Notes: generated by a model from the letters alone, not told the origin. DNA of 64,000 nucleotides from Myxococcales bacterium (GCA_016793325.1 JAEUKI010000039.1:1-64000); one strand, 5' to 3'; counted from the first letter of the stretch, positions 1 to 8,729 are shown. Program-made: numbers and translations.

Positions 1-1
1 G

Positions 2-220
2 GGCTACAGCCCGGACTTCATGCCCGTCGAAGCGCTGTGGCGGTGGCTTCGAAGCGAGGTGACTGCGAACTACTGTCACCGCGACACGGCCGAGTTGATT
101 GGCCGCGTGGCCAACTTCGAGCACACCGCGAGAAAGGATCCTGAACGCCTCCGCGAACGCCTCGGTCTCCCGATGAAGCTCGACCCGGCTGTGGAAAAAC
201 TACGATGCCCGTCGCGGTAG
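2..220 (+). CDS. IS630-family transposase, C-terminal end (partial)
   Basis: The reading frame is open from the window edge and ends in TAG, giving 72 visible residues. The visible start, GYSPDFMPVEALWRWLR, matches the last conserved block of IS630/Tc1-type DDE transposases, where the Glu after 'PV' is the third catalytic acidic residue. The remainder is the usual basic C-terminal tail with a 'PERLRERLGL' stretch. The catalytic Asp residues lie outside the window, so it cannot be told whether the transposase is intact. No terminal inverted repeat or TA target duplication could be fixed downstream. It marks a mobile-element boundary at the left edge of an otherwise chromosomal region. Confidence 0.8.
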   Translation, partial: GYSPDFMPVEALWRWLRSEVTANYCHRDTAELIGRVANFEHTARKDPERLRERLGLPMKLDPAVEKLRCPSR

Positions 221-339
221 TGGTTTAGCAGCGATGCATTCGCGAATGGACCAAGCCCGTTTCGATTCGGCTGGTATACGGGTTCGGCGGCAAATTCGCT
301 GATCTTCCGGACGGAGTATCTCCGCCAAGGGTATGCACA

Positions 340-855
340 ATGAAACGAAAGATGGTTGCAGCGTTCGCTCTGGGTGCGCTCGGGCTTCCCGCTGGCGGAT
401 GCGATCCGCTGTGCCGACCGGCCCACCACGCTGCGCTCATCATGCAGGGGCAGACCGATGTTCGCGCCTGTGGTCCCCAACGAGCAAGCGATGCCGTCGA
501 GGAGATTGATCGGTGGGTCGACTGCGTAAACAGCTCCATTGCTGCGCGACGTCCGTTTACGGCAGGTCCCTACAATGAGGGCAATCAAGACGGCGACGGA
601 GGTTCAACGTTTATCCTGGGGCGGGTGGTCGGCGACAACTACGAACTGATGCAGGTCGATGGCGGCAGCCTCGGATCCACGCAGCCTCGCGTATGGATCA
701 CACGAGCTTCGACGATGGGCCCAGCGTCGCGATCAACCGCACGTGGACTGCCGCTGGTCGTGGTCCCCCGCCGTGTCGAGAGCTCAACAGCGACCACCGT
801 ATACGACCCACCACGATCCGTGCCGAGCGGCTCCGCGTGTGGGCCGACGAACTGA
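340..855 (+). CDS. Putative lipoprotein of unknown function
   Basis: 171 residues from an ATG preceded by an AAGGG stretch about 10 bases upstream. The N-terminus MKRKMVAAFALGALGLPAGGC has a basic n-region, a short hydrophobic core and a lipobox-like PAGGC, so Cys21 is the probable lipidation site. The mature part contains several Cys and a Gly/Asp-rich stretch (EGNQDGDGG) and matches no family I recognise. The last 60 codons are richer in A/T third positions than the genes to the right, and the C-terminus looks like low-quality coding sequence. The true end is therefore uncertain. It sits between the transposase remnant and the zinc-ribbon gene and may be recently acquired. Confidence 0.5.
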   Translation: MKRKMVAAFALGALGLPAGGCDPLCRPAHHAALIMQGQTDVRACGPQRASDAVEEIDRWVDCVNSSIAARRPFTAGPYNEGNQDGDGGSTFILGRVVGDNYELMQVDGGSLGSTQPRVWITRASTMGPASRSTARGLPLVVVPRRVESSTATTVYDPPRSVPSGSACGPTN

Positions 856-972
856 TCCGACCCGCGGCCCCTGCGACCCAATCCGCGCGAAACGCTGGCC
901 CCGCTGTCCGTCCGCGTAGTACGTTTCGCGCCGCGATCGGCCACCGACGTTCGCGATGGAGGACTCTCGACG

Positions 973-2235
973 ATGTTCTGCCCCAATTGCGGCACCCAGA
1001 ACGCAGAAGACGCCACCCAATGTGTCTCCTGCGCGACAGCGTTGCAGGCAGCTCCCGCTGCCGCCGGGCCTGCTAAGCCGCAGCGCTTCAAGGGCACCAT
1101 GATGATGGTCTCGCCGCTCGAGCAAAACCCCGCTGGACCGGCTGCACCTGCGGCGCCCGCGGCTCCGGCAGCGCCTGCAGCGCCCGCGGCGCCGCCCGTT
1201 CCGAGGCCGAGCGCGGGGCCTGTGCAAGCAGGCGGCGCTGGCGCGAAGCCCGGCGCGTTCGCGAAGACGATGGTCGGCGGTATGGGAATGATGCCGCCCG
1301 GCGGACTTCCCACGGCTCCTGCAGCGCCTCCGGCCGCAGCACCTCCGCCGCCTGCCGCGCCGCCGGCGCCTCCGCCCGCTGCCGCTGCGCCTCCGCCTGC
1401 ACCGCCACCGCCTGCGTTTGCCGCGACGATGATGCAGCCGATCGGTGGACCTCCGCCCGCTGCGCCTCCGCCTGCGGCGCCTCCCCCCGCAGCACCTCCG
1501 CCTGCGTTCGCGCCGGTCGCGGCCGCTGCGCCCCCACCGCCGAGCCCCTTCGGCGAAGCGCCGCCGCCTGCGCCCGGACCCTTCGGCGGCCCTCCCCCCG
1601 GAGCGCCTCCCCCTGCGGGACCCTTTGGTGGGCCGCCGCCAGGACCCAGCGCGGCGCCGACGCCGTTCGGTGGGCCTCCTCCGGGAGCGCCTCCGTCCGC
1701 GCCGGGTCCCTTCGGGGGACCGCCGCCGGGAGCGCCCGGTGGGCCGGGACCCGCGCCGTTCAGCGCAACGCCTCCGCCGTCCGGTGGCCCTGCGCCGTTC
1801 AGCGCGACGCCGCCGCCCGCGGGTGGTCCCGCGCCGTTTGGTGGTCCTCCGCCTGGAGGTCCCGCGCCCTTTGGCGGTCCGCCCCAAGGTGGACCTCCGC
1901 CGGGTGCACCGGCGCCGTTCGGCGGTGGACCCGCGGGTCCTGTTCCGATGGGAGCGCCCGCGCCGAACCCGATGATGGGCCCTCCGCCGGGTGGAGCTCC
2001 GATGGGCGCGCCGATGGGCGGACCTCCCATGGGAGCGCCCATGGGCGGCCCGATGGGGATGCAGCCCTACGGCAACCAGATGGCGCACATGTCGCAACAG
2101 ATGGCGCACGACATCAACGCGACGGTGACCAAGACCACCAGCAACGTGATGAAGATCGTCGTGATCTCCATCGTCGCGTCGGTGCTGCTCGGGATCCTCT
2201 TCACCGTGCTCGCGTTCGTGCGTTCGGGCGGTTGA
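973..2235 (+). CDS. Zinc-ribbon protein with Pro/Ala-rich linker and C-terminal membrane anchor
   Basis: 420 residues. Residues 1-20 form a zinc ribbon with ligands Cys3, Cys6, Cys17 and Cys20 (MFCPNCG...CVSC). Residues 25-390 are low complexity, rich in Pro, Ala and Gly, with repeated 'PFGGPPPGAPP'-like and 'GAPMG' units. The C-terminus (about 392-416) is one hydrophobic helix, so the protein is tail-anchored in the inner membrane. Three F-x-x-T-M motifs (Thr42, Thr99, Thr152) stand out in the linker and could be phospho-acceptor sites, which is inference only. It lies 49 bases upstream of the MlaF-like ATPase gene and may be cotranscribed with it. Its function is unknown; such proteins are common in myxobacteria. 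Confidence 0.85.
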   Translation: MFCPNCGTQNAEDATQCVSCATALQAAPAAAGPAKPQRFKGTMMMVSPLEQNPAGPAAPAAPAAPAAPAAPAAPPVPRPSAGPVQAGGAGAKPGAFAKTMVGGMGMMPPGGLPTAPAAPPAAAPPPPAAPPAPPPAAAAPPPAPPPPAFAATMMQPIGGPPPAAPPPAAPPPAAPPPAFAPVAAAAPPPPSPFGEAPPPAPGPFGGPPPGAPPPAGPFGGPPPGPSAAPTPFGGPPPGAPPSAPGPFGGPPPGAPGGPGPAPFSATPPPSGGPAPFSATPPPAGGPAPFGGPPPGGPAPFGGPPQGGPPPGAPAPFGGGPAGPVPMGAPAPNPMMGPPPGGAPMGAPMGGPPMGAPMGGPMGMQPYGNQMAHMSQQMAHDINATVTKTTSNVMKIVVISIVASVLLGILFTVLAFVRSGG

Positions 2236-2284
2236 TGCGAGGCTGGCGCGACGCCGCAGAGCGCTTCACGCTCGAGGGCCGCGG

Positions 2285-3070
2285 ATGAAAGACGGCGACG
2301 AGCTCATTGTATTTCGCGATGTGCACAAGGCGTTCGGCCCGAAGGTCGTGTACCGAGGGCTCGAGCTCGAGGTGTACAAGGGCGAGACGCTGACGATCTT
2401 GGGCGGCTCGGGCGTCGGAAAGAGCGTGATGCTCAAGATGCTCATCGGCCTGCTCGGGACCGATCGCGGCGAGGTCATCTTCGACAACGAGCGCGTGAAC
2501 GACATGGGCCCGCCGAAGCTCGCGCGATTGCGTCAGCGCGTGGGGATGGTGTTTCAGAGCGGCGCGCTCTTCGACTCGATTTCGGTCGGTGAAAACGTGG
2601 CGTACGGGCTACGCGAACACTACGCGCACGCGATGGACGAGAAGGACATCACCGAGCGCGTGTCGTGGGCGCTCACGAGCGTCGGGATGCCCGGGATCGA
2701 ATCGATGCGGCCCTCGGATTTGTCCGGCGGAATGCGCAAGCGCGTCGGCGTCGCGCGCACGATCGCGCTGCAGCCCGAGGTGATCTTGTTCGACGAGCCC
2801 ACGACGGGCCTCGACCCGGTGAACGTCACGCGCATGAATCACTTGATCGTTCGGCTGAAACACCAGCTCAACGTCACGTCCATCGTGGTGACGCACGACA
2901 TGGCCACGGCCTTCTGCGTGAGCGACCGACTCGCGTTCGTCCACAAAGGACGGATCGCCGAGAAGGGAACAAAAGAGCACTTCAAGCGTACGACGAACCC
3001 GATCGTTCAGGATTTCGTCGAGGGGCGCTCGCCAGAAGACGAAGATCTCGCGGCACTTTTGTCCGGCTGA
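2285..3070 (+). CDS. mlaF: MlaF-like ABC transporter ATP-binding protein (MCE/phospholipid transport)
   Basis: 261 residues, the normal size for MlaF/Ttg2A ATPases that energise phospholipid movement between inner and outer membrane. Walker A GGSGVGKS (about 40-47), Q-loop Gln91, signature LSGGM (146-150), Walker B VILFDE (166-171) and switch His204 are all present. 'SGGMRKRVGVAR' is the wording typical of the MlaF branch. The next gene, 33 bases downstream, encodes an MCE-domain protein, which supports the assignment. The usual MlaE permease is not next to it, so the membrane partner must be encoded elsewhere or outside the window. Confidence 0.9.
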   Translation: MKDGDELIVFRDVHKAFGPKVVYRGLELEVYKGETLTILGGSGVGKSVMLKMLIGLLGTDRGEVIFDNERVNDMGPPKLARLRQRVGMVFQSGALFDSISVGENVAYGLREHYAHAMDEKDITERVSWALTSVGMPGIESMRPSDLSGGMRKRVGVARTIALQPEVILFDEPTTGLDPVNVTRMNHLIVRLKHQLNVTSIVVTHDMATAFCVSDRLAFVHKGRIAEKGTKEHFKRTTNPIVQDFVEGRSPEDEDLAALLSG

Positions 3071-3103
3071 AATCGTCGACTCACCAGTGGTAGAACGCTC
3101 ATC

Positions 3104-4258
3104 GTGGACTCGAAGGGTTCGAACTATCTGCGCGTCGGGATCTTCGTCGCGCTCGGCTTGATCGTCGCGAGCGTGTTGATCTTCGTCATCGGCGAAGAGC
3201 GCAACATGTTCGAGTCGCACGCCCATTTGCGGACGACCTTCACCAACACGGGCGGCCTGCGCGTCGGGAGCCCCGTGCGCATGGGAGGCATCACCGTCGG
3301 GACCGTGACGAGCGTTCGCTTCGGAACCACGGCCAACGACGCCAAGCTCTACGTCGATTTCGAGCTCACGCGCGAGGCGCTCCTGCGCGTTCGTCGCAAC
3401 AGCGTCGCCGAAATCGGCTCGAAGGGCCTGCTCGGCGACAAGGCCCTCGACATCACCATCGGCGACCCGGCGCAGCCCGCGGTGGCCGACGGCGGAATGA
3501 TCGAGGGACGCAACGAAGACGCGATCGGCGACGCGATGCGCAACGCGGGCGCGATCTTGTCCCGCGCGAACACCGTGCTCGACAACGTGATCGCCGCGAC
3601 GCGTCCGCTGGCCAATCCGCAGCTCAGCGCGGACCTCGTCGCGCTCGTTCACGACCTGCGCCTCGTCGGAGATCAGGTCGCGACCGGCAACGGAACCGTG
3701 GGCCAACTCCTGCGCGATCCCAACATGGCGAACGACATTCGCGCGACGCTCCACTCCGCGCGCAACGCGGCGAGCTCGGTCGAGCGCGCGACGGGACAAG
3801 TCGAGGGGCTCGCGCGCGACGCGCGCAACGGGCGCGGGCTCATCCACGCGCTCGTGTACGACGAGCGCGGCGGGCAAGCGATCGGGCGCCTCGGCGAGGC
3901 CGCGGGCGAAGTCGCGGCGATCACGCGCGATGTGCGCACGGGCAACGGCGGACTGCACCAGTTGATCTACGGCGACGAGCTGAGCGGCGCGGTGCGCGAC
4001 GTGCGGCAGATCACCGGCGGCGTGCGCGACATCGTGGCGGACGTGCGCCGCGGCCGCGGGACCATCGGCGCGCTCTTGACCGATCCGTCCCTCTACGAAG
4101 ACCTGAAGTCCCTCGTCGGAAACGTCTCGCGCAACGAGGTCCTCCGCGCGATGGTTCGCTACTCGATCCGCGCCAACGAGCGCGACGCGCAGCCCACGCC
4201 CGCCGTGCGTCCCGCGCAGGGAACGGGCGCTCAGAGCGGCGGGTCGAGCGCCCCATGA
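3104..4258 (+). CDS. MCE-domain (MlaD-like) lipid-binding protein
   Basis: 384 residues from a GTG start; no ATG lies nearer. A single N-terminal helix (about 7-27) anchors it in the inner membrane. An MCE domain follows at about 36-115, with the typical 'GLRVGSPVRMGGITVGTV' segment. The rest, about 250 residues, is predicted helical and contains four spaced copies of a G-x-G-x-[VLI]-x-x-L-[LVI] motif (GNGTVGQLL, GRGLIHALV, GNGGLHQLI, GRGTIGALL). This pattern is known from other long MCE proteins. MCE proteins bind lipids in the periplasm and pair with MlaE/MlaF. It is much longer than E. coli MlaD (about 180 residues). Its stop overlaps the next start (ATGA). Confidence 0.88.
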   Translation: MDSKGSNYLRVGIFVALGLIVASVLIFVIGEERNMFESHAHLRTTFTNTGGLRVGSPVRMGGITVGTVTSVRFGTTANDAKLYVDFELTREALLRVRRNSVAEIGSKGLLGDKALDITIGDPAQPAVADGGMIEGRNEDAIGDAMRNAGAILSRANTVLDNVIAATRPLANPQLSADLVALVHDLRLVGDQVATGNGTVGQLLRDPNMANDIRATLHSARNAASSVERATGQVEGLARDARNGRGLIHALVYDERGGQAIGRLGEAAGEVAAITRDVRTGNGGLHQLIYGDELSGAVRDVRQITGGVRDIVADVRRGRGTIGALLTDPSLYEDLKSLVGNVSRNEVLRAMVRYSIRANERDAQPTPAVRPAQGTGAQSGGSSAP

Positions 4259-5568
4259 CGTCGCGTCGTCGTCGAGCGACCGCGGCGATGGCCAGCGCGT
4301 CGATCGCGACGATGATTTCGTGGGTTTGTTATTCGCAAGACGCAGCGCCGACGCCCGAGGCCGCCGAGGCCGCGCGGAGGCTCTTTCGCGAGGGCGCGCA
4401 GCTCGCCGAAGAGGGCCGATGGAGCGACGCGCGCGACCGCTTTCGACGCGCGCTCACGGTGAGGCCCTCGCCGCTGTTGCACTACAACCTCGCGATGGCC
4501 TGCCAAAACGCAGGGTATCTCGTCGAAGCGGTGGACCAGTACCGGTCGTTCTTGCGGATCGACAGCGACCCGGCCAACGCGGCGCGGCGCGCGGCGGCGC
4601 AGCGCGCGATCGCGGCGATCGAGCCGGTGCTCGCGCACGTTCGCGTGAGCCTGCCCGAGGGAGAGACGCTCGCGCTGCTCGCGATCGACGGGCGCGCGGT
4701 GCCCGAAGGGCTCTGGGGCGAAGAGCTCTCGCTCGATCCCGGAGAGCACTTCGTCGACGCGCGATCGACGCGGGGATCGCTCGCGCAACGCGCGTTCGTC
4801 GTGCGCGACGGCGAGCGCTTCGTGGTCACGCTCGAGTGGAGCGCGCCCGCGAGCGCTCCTGCGAGCGCGGACGGAGGAGCGAGCGCGGACGCGAGCGCGC
4901 CTGCGATCACGCTCACGCCCATTCCGACGCGACGGGCGGGCGCGGCGCCGCTGGGGACGATCGAGCGCGTTCGGCGTCGGCTCGAAGAGAACGCGCGCGA
5001 GGCGGACACGACGGGCGCGCGTCCGTGGGAGCGAACGCTGGTGATCTTCGGCGTCCTCGGGACCGGGACGACCTCGGGCGTCGCGGCGCTCGGGATGCGA
5101 TGGGCGGCGCGGCCCTGGTACGAGATCGAAGCGCAGATCGGGATCGGGCACCCGTTCGGGCCGGGTGTGCTGTTCTTTCCCGCGTCGTTTCGCGCGGTGT
5201 GGTCCTACCAATTCGCGTCGTCCGTGATGCTCGGGATCGGGACGAATTTCACCGAGATCCTCCGCGGCGACGATCCGCCCCCCGCGGGTGGAACCTGTCA
5301 GCCCGCAGGCCCGTTCACGCCTATGTGGCTCGTGCTCGGGATCGCCAACGAGTTTCGCATCGCGCGCGGCGCGGGCGCGGTGCGCTTCGTCGTGGGCGGG
5401 CGCTTTCTCGTGAATCACCCCGAGCTCACGTCGGGCGTTCGCGCGCGGTGCAACACGCCCGTCACGCACCTCGAGCCGCGGGACTTGTTCTTCGACACGC
5501 CCCTGCTCGATCACGGGAGATTTCCCATTCTCCCGTGGTTTGCCTTCGACGCGGGCTACGCGCTGTAG
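4255..5568 (+). CDS. TPR-containing envelope protein coupled to the MCE gene
   Basis: 437 residues; the ATG overlaps the MCE stop by four bases, so translation is coupled. The N-terminus looks like a signal sequence ending near 'SWVCYSQD'. A TPR-like unit follows ('ARRLFREGAQLAEEGRWSDA', 'HYNLAMACQNAGYLVEAVDQYR'), then a PEGA-like beta region around residues 125-195 ending in an Ala/Ser-rich linker. The C-terminal 170 residues alternate like a small beta-barrel or beta-sandwich (GIGHPFGPGVLFF, WSYQFASSVMLGIG). The likely location is periplasm or outer membrane. Its position after the MCE gene suggests a lipid-transport accessory role, but that is inference; no catalytic motif was seen. Confidence 0.75.
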   Translation: MTSRRRRATAAMASASIATMISWVCYSQDAAPTPEAAEAARRLFREGAQLAEEGRWSDARDRFRRALTVRPSPLLHYNLAMACQNAGYLVEAVDQYRSFLRIDSDPANAARRAAAQRAIAAIEPVLAHVRVSLPEGETLALLAIDGRAVPEGLWGEELSLDPGEHFVDARSTRGSLAQRAFVVRDGERFVVTLEWSAPASAPASADGGASADASAPAITLTPIPTRRAGAAPLGTIERVRRRLEENAREADTTGARPWERTLVIFGVLGTGTTSGVAALGMRWAARPWYEIEAQIGIGHPFGPGVLFFPASFRAVWSYQFASSVMLGIGTNFTEILRGDDPPPAGGTCQPAGPFTPMWLVLGIANEFRIARGAGAVRFVVGGRFLVNHPELTSGVRARCNTPVTHLEPRDLFFDTPLLDHGRFPILPWFAFDAGYAL

Positions 5569-5572
5569 CGCG

Positions 5573-6364
5573 CTACGGTCGTCGTCGATGGTTCGCGAGC
5601 GGGAGGATCGCGCCAGTGTCGTCCCACGTCGCGCGCTCGCGTCGAACGTCGATGTGAACGTAGTTCGCGCGGCGGTGCAGCCCGCAGCCGACGCGGTCGA
5701 GCGTGAGACAAAACTCGTGCAGCGCTTGGAGCGAGACGTTCTCGACGCGGATGTCGACCGCCGTTCCACGCGCGTGGTTGGCGCTCGGGCCCGTGGGCTC
5801 GTCGCCGCGCGAGCGGTTGTTCGCCGAGATCCGAATCGTGCGGCCGCTGTAGTTCTGCCCGATGCGGTTGAGCGCGTACGCGAGCCGCGGGTGCAGCGGA
5901 ATCGGCGGGGGCTGCCGCTGACCTTCCTCGGCTTCGGCGCGAAGAAAGTTGGCCAATCTCCGCGCGGAGCGCGCGTCGGTCTTGCTCAGGTCGAACGTCT
6001 CGGTCCCGCCGCCTTCGCGACGAAGTCTCGTCTGTCCCGGGGGCGTCGGCTGCGCGGTCGCGGCCGTTCCACGAGGAGAATCCCCGGGAGAACCGTCGCG
6101 ATGGGGCAACGTTCGAAGCACGTCGCGCGGCGTGCTCTCGGGCGGACGAAGCCGACGACCGATCCGCAAGTTGTACGGCCGCTGCAGGTAGTTTCGCGCC
6201 ACCAAGTCCGCGACCGGAACGCGCAGCCGCTCGGCGATCCGCGAGACCGTGTCTCCCGCCTGCACGATGTACACGCGGTCCGAGAGCGTCGTCTGCGCGA
6301 GCGCAGCGCGCGCGCCAAACGCGAGCGTCACCGAGAAGAAGATCGCCGCCACGACCCGTTGCAT
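5573..6364 (-). CDS. Secreted LysM + M15/DUF882-type murein endopeptidase-like protein
   Basis: 263 residues with a clear signal peptide (cleavage near ARAALAQ). Residues 30-75 are a LysM peptidoglycan-binding domain (YIVQAGDTVSRIAERLRVPVADLV). After a Pro/Gly linker, the C-terminal domain resembles the YcbK/DUF882 group of M15 peptidases. 'NHARGTAVDIRV' supplies the His and Asp zinc ligands, and 'ANYVHIDVR' the third His. It is therefore likely a periplasmic zinc peptidase acting on murein cross-links. It ends four bases from the convergent TPR gene. It is the last gene of a minus-strand run that starts at the CysQ gene. Confidence 0.82.
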   Translation of the reverse strand: MQRVVAAIFFSVTLAFGARAALAQTTLSDRVYIVQAGDTVSRIAERLRVPVADLVARNYLQRPYNLRIGRRLRPPESTPRDVLRTLPHRDGSPGDSPRGTAATAQPTPPGQTRLRREGGGTETFDLSKTDARSARRLANFLRAEAEEGQRQPPPIPLHPRLAYALNRIGQNYSGRTIRISANNRSRGDEPTGPSANHARGTAVDIRVENVSLQALHEFCLTLDRVGCGLHRRANYVHIDVRRERATWDDTGAILPLANHRRRP

Positions 6365-6435
6365 GCGACTCGGCGGCTATCACGCGGTCCGGTGCTTCGC
6401 AAGTCAGCCCCGCGCGATCGCGTGACAAATCCCCG

Positions 6436-7746
6436 TCAAAAGTCGGGATCGCGACCGATGCCCGCGCTCGCTCCGCCGTCCGGCCTTCGCCCGCGAACGC
6501 GCCGGACGACGCGCGCTCCGTCGGCCGCTGCGCCGTCTGCGATCACGACCGCTGCGTCGGATGTCCGAGAAAGCACTGGCGCGACCGTGACCTCCGCGGC
6601 GCCCGCGTCGGGGACGTCTCGCGGCACACCGGCGTCGCTCACGACGGCGACGGCTGCGTCGCGTGCGTCCGGGGTGCGCGGCGCGCCTGCGTCCGTATCG
6701 GGCGTGTTGGCCCCAGACGAGCGCGCGACGCGCGTGGCGGTGGCGCCGACAACGAGCACGAGGGCGAGCGCGCCGAGCACGACGAGGCCCTTGTGCGAGC
6801 GAGCGCTCTTGGGGTCGGTGAGCGTGAGGATCGCTTGCTCGCGGGGGGAGCGCCGCGGTGTCTTTCGCTGGGCGCTCGCAGAACCGACGCTCGCGGTCGC
6901 GCGCGAGATCCCGCGGCGCTCGCGCCATTGAGCGAGCGCGGCCCCGAAGCGTCGCGCGTCCCACCAGCGATCGTCTACGGCGGGGGCGAGCGCGCGATCG
7001 ACGATGCCCGCGAGCTCGTCGTCGAGCGAGGCGCAGCGCTCGCGGATCGAGGGCGGGCGCGCGGTGGCGATCGCGACGAGCATTCCCTGGTAATTTGCTG
7101 CTTGAAACGGGAGCGTGCCCGAGAGCATCTCGAAGAGCATCACGCCCACGGCCCACAGGTCCGCGCGCTCGTCCGACGGGAGGCCGCGCGCTTGTTCGGG
7201 GGCCATGTACGCGGGCGTTCCGATGAGGGCGCCGGTGCGCGTGAGTCGAACGCGCTCGGCGTCATCGAGGATCTTGGCGACGCCGAAATCGAGCACTTTG
7301 ACCGTGCCGTCGTCGCAGAGAAAGACATTTTCGGGCTTCATGTCCCGATGCAACACGCCCTCTTCGTGCGCGGCGGCGAGCGCCTCGAGGACGGCCTCGG
7401 TGATGGACACCGCGAGCTCGGGTCGCGCCCGTTGATCGCGCTCGATCATGGACGAGAGGCTCATCCCGCGGAGGAGCTCCATCACGAGAAACGGCGTGGA
7501 CTCGTGCTCGCCGACGTCGAGCACGCGGCAGATTCCAGGGTGGGCCACCTTCGCGGCGGCGCGCGCTTCGTTGCGCAATCGCGCGGCGGAGTGCTCGTCG
7601 TCGAGCAGCGATGCGTGCAGCAACTTGAGAGCGACGTCGCACTGGAGCTTCTCGTCGCGCGCGAGCCACACGACGCCCATCCCGCCCTCGCCGACCTTGT
7701 CGACGAGTCGAAATCGGCCTCCGAGAATGTCTCCGCGGGTGAGCAT
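6436..7746 (-). CDS. Transmembrane serine/threonine protein kinase
   Basis: 436 residues from the ATG at 7746, chosen because the open frame further upstream overlaps the preceding gene and the kinase fold begins at once. The Gly-loop GEGGMGVV (19-26), Lys41, catalytic loop HRDMKPEN, DFG and the APE-type motif (AYMAPEQ) are intact, so it should be active. A single helix (KGLVVLGALALVLVVGA) follows a basic linker. The extracytoplasmic C-tail is an Asp/Ala/Gly-rich 'DAG' spacer with no recognised sensor. It lies 29 bases downstream of an unknown gene on the same strand, probably in one transcript. Confidence 0.92.
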   Translation of the reverse strand: MLTRGDILGGRFRLVDKVGEGGMGVVWLARDEKLQCDVALKLLHASLLDDEHSAARLRNEARAAAKVAHPGICRVLDVGEHESTPFLVMELLRGMSLSSMIERDQRARPELAVSITEAVLEALAAAHEEGVLHRDMKPENVFLCDDGTVKVLDFGVAKILDDAERVRLTRTGALIGTPAYMAPEQARGLPSDERADLWAVGVMLFEMLSGTLPFQAANYQGMLVAIATARPPSIRERCASLDDELAGIVDRALAPAVDDRWWDARRFGAALAQWRERRGISRATASVGSASAQRKTPRRSPREQAILTLTDPKSARSHKGLVVLGALALVLVVGATATRVARSSGANTPDTDAGAPRTPDARDAAVAVVSDAGVPRDVPDAGAAEVTVAPVLSRTSDAAVVIADGAAADGARVVRRVRGRRPDGGASAGIGRDPDF

Positions 7747-7775
7747 CACGTCCCCAAAAGGTTGGCCCGGTCGCG

Positions 7776-8378
7776 TTACGAGAGCATGTTTCGCGAGGCC
7801 GCGACGCCGCTCGGCGACCGCACGACCCGCGAGAGCGCGAGCACCGCCACGAGCAGCGAGCGATAGACGGCGCTCACACAATCGACGTCCACGTCCTGCT
7901 CGACGTCGGTGAGCATCACGTCGTCGTCCGGCGCGAGCACCGAGTCGAGCTGCTCGCGGACGAAGCTCATCACGTGCGGCTGGAGCATGGCGACGACGTC
8001 GTCGCTCTCGAGCGGCTCTGCGGAGTCCTCCTTTCGCATGGTCTCGTCGAGCTCGAGCGACGCGCGCGCGAGCTCGACCGCTGACACATCAGCGCTCTCG
8101 AGTCGATCGCCAAACGCCCTGCGAAACGACTCGTGAATGCACACCGAAAGGAAGTACCCGAGCGCCTGCGACGTCTCGTCGCGCTGACGCTCGAACTCGT
8201 TGACGAGGTACGCCGCGAGCGCGGGTTGCTCTTCGTCGAACCGCGCGAAGGCCTGATCGATGCGCTCGTCGAGCCCGGGCGTATCCGAGAACGAGCGCTC
8301 GGCGGCCTCGACGGCCGCTTGCGAGACCACCGCGTGCGAGGGGATCGGGCCCAACGCAGAGCGCGCGGACCACTTCAT
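7776..8378 (-). CDS. Conserved-looking cytoplasmic protein of unknown function
   Basis: 200 residues, acidic and predicted mostly helical, without signal peptide or membrane segment. No family was recognised. A central helical block (LDERIDQAFARFDEEQPALA, then LGYFLSVCIHESFRRAFGDR) and a very acidic loop (DDDVMLTDVEQDVDVDC) are the only notable features. It sits between a small zinc-ribbon gene (40 bases upstream) and a Ser/Thr kinase (29 bases downstream), all on the minus strand. It could be a kinase partner or substrate, but nothing in its sequence proves this. Confidence 0.7.
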   Translation of the reverse strand: MKWSARSALGPIPSHAVVSQAAVEAAERSFSDTPGLDERIDQAFARFDEEQPALAAYLVNEFERQRDETSQALGYFLSVCIHESFRRAFGDRLESADVSAVELARASLELDETMRKEDSAEPLESDDVVAMLQPHVMSFVREQLDSVLAPDDDVMLTDVEQDVDVDCVSAVYRSLLVAVLALSRVVRSPSGVAASRNMLS

Positions 8379-8418
8379 GGGCGGCGCGACGGCGAGCCAG
8401 GGTCGACCGCGGGGGCGC

Positions 8419-8622
8419 TCATCCGTCGTCCTCCTCCATCTCCCATCGCTGCAGCGCGGTCACGCTGATCGCGAGCGCGCAGCGCTCGCACAGGGGAGGC
8501 TCCTCGCGAACGACCTCGTCGCCACGGACGAACACGAGCAACCCGTGTCCGCCGGGCTCGCCGTCGATTTCGGCGCCGCACGCGTCGCACTGGAGCGCGG
8601 GCTCGTTGGAGGAGCGATGCAT
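8419..8622 (-). CDS. Small zinc-ribbon protein (67 residues)
   Basis: The ATG at 8622 opens a 67-residue protein with two CxxC-type pairs: CDACGAE near the N-terminus and CERCAL about 32 residues later. This fits a single structural zinc site. The C-terminus is acidic (EMEEDDG). The open frame extends upstream to 8823, but that part reads as Arg-rich shadow sequence and overlaps queD, so the shorter start is preferred. Small proteins of this kind can be zinc-dependent adaptors; no specific role can be given. It lies between the QueD-like gene and an unknown gene on the same strand. Confidence 0.65.
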   Translation of the reverse strand: MHRSSNEPALQCDACGAEIDGEPGGHGLLVFVRGDEVVREEPPLCERCALAISVTALQRWEMEEDDG

Positions 8623-8729
8623 GAGCGAGTGATAGCAGAGTTCGCCGCGGGGTTCACACTGATCGCGCGCCGATCGAAGCGACGAAACACACGCGTACCG
8701 GCGGAGGCGCCGCGCGAAGTGACCCGCGG

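Noticed and set aside
340..1076. Possible frameshift joining the lipoprotein at 340 to an overlapping frame from 693
   Set aside because: The alternative frame has acceptable third-position G+C and a protein-like 'TIRAERLRVWADELIR', but it runs to 1076, inside the clear zinc-ribbon gene, and has no natural stop. I could not show a real break.
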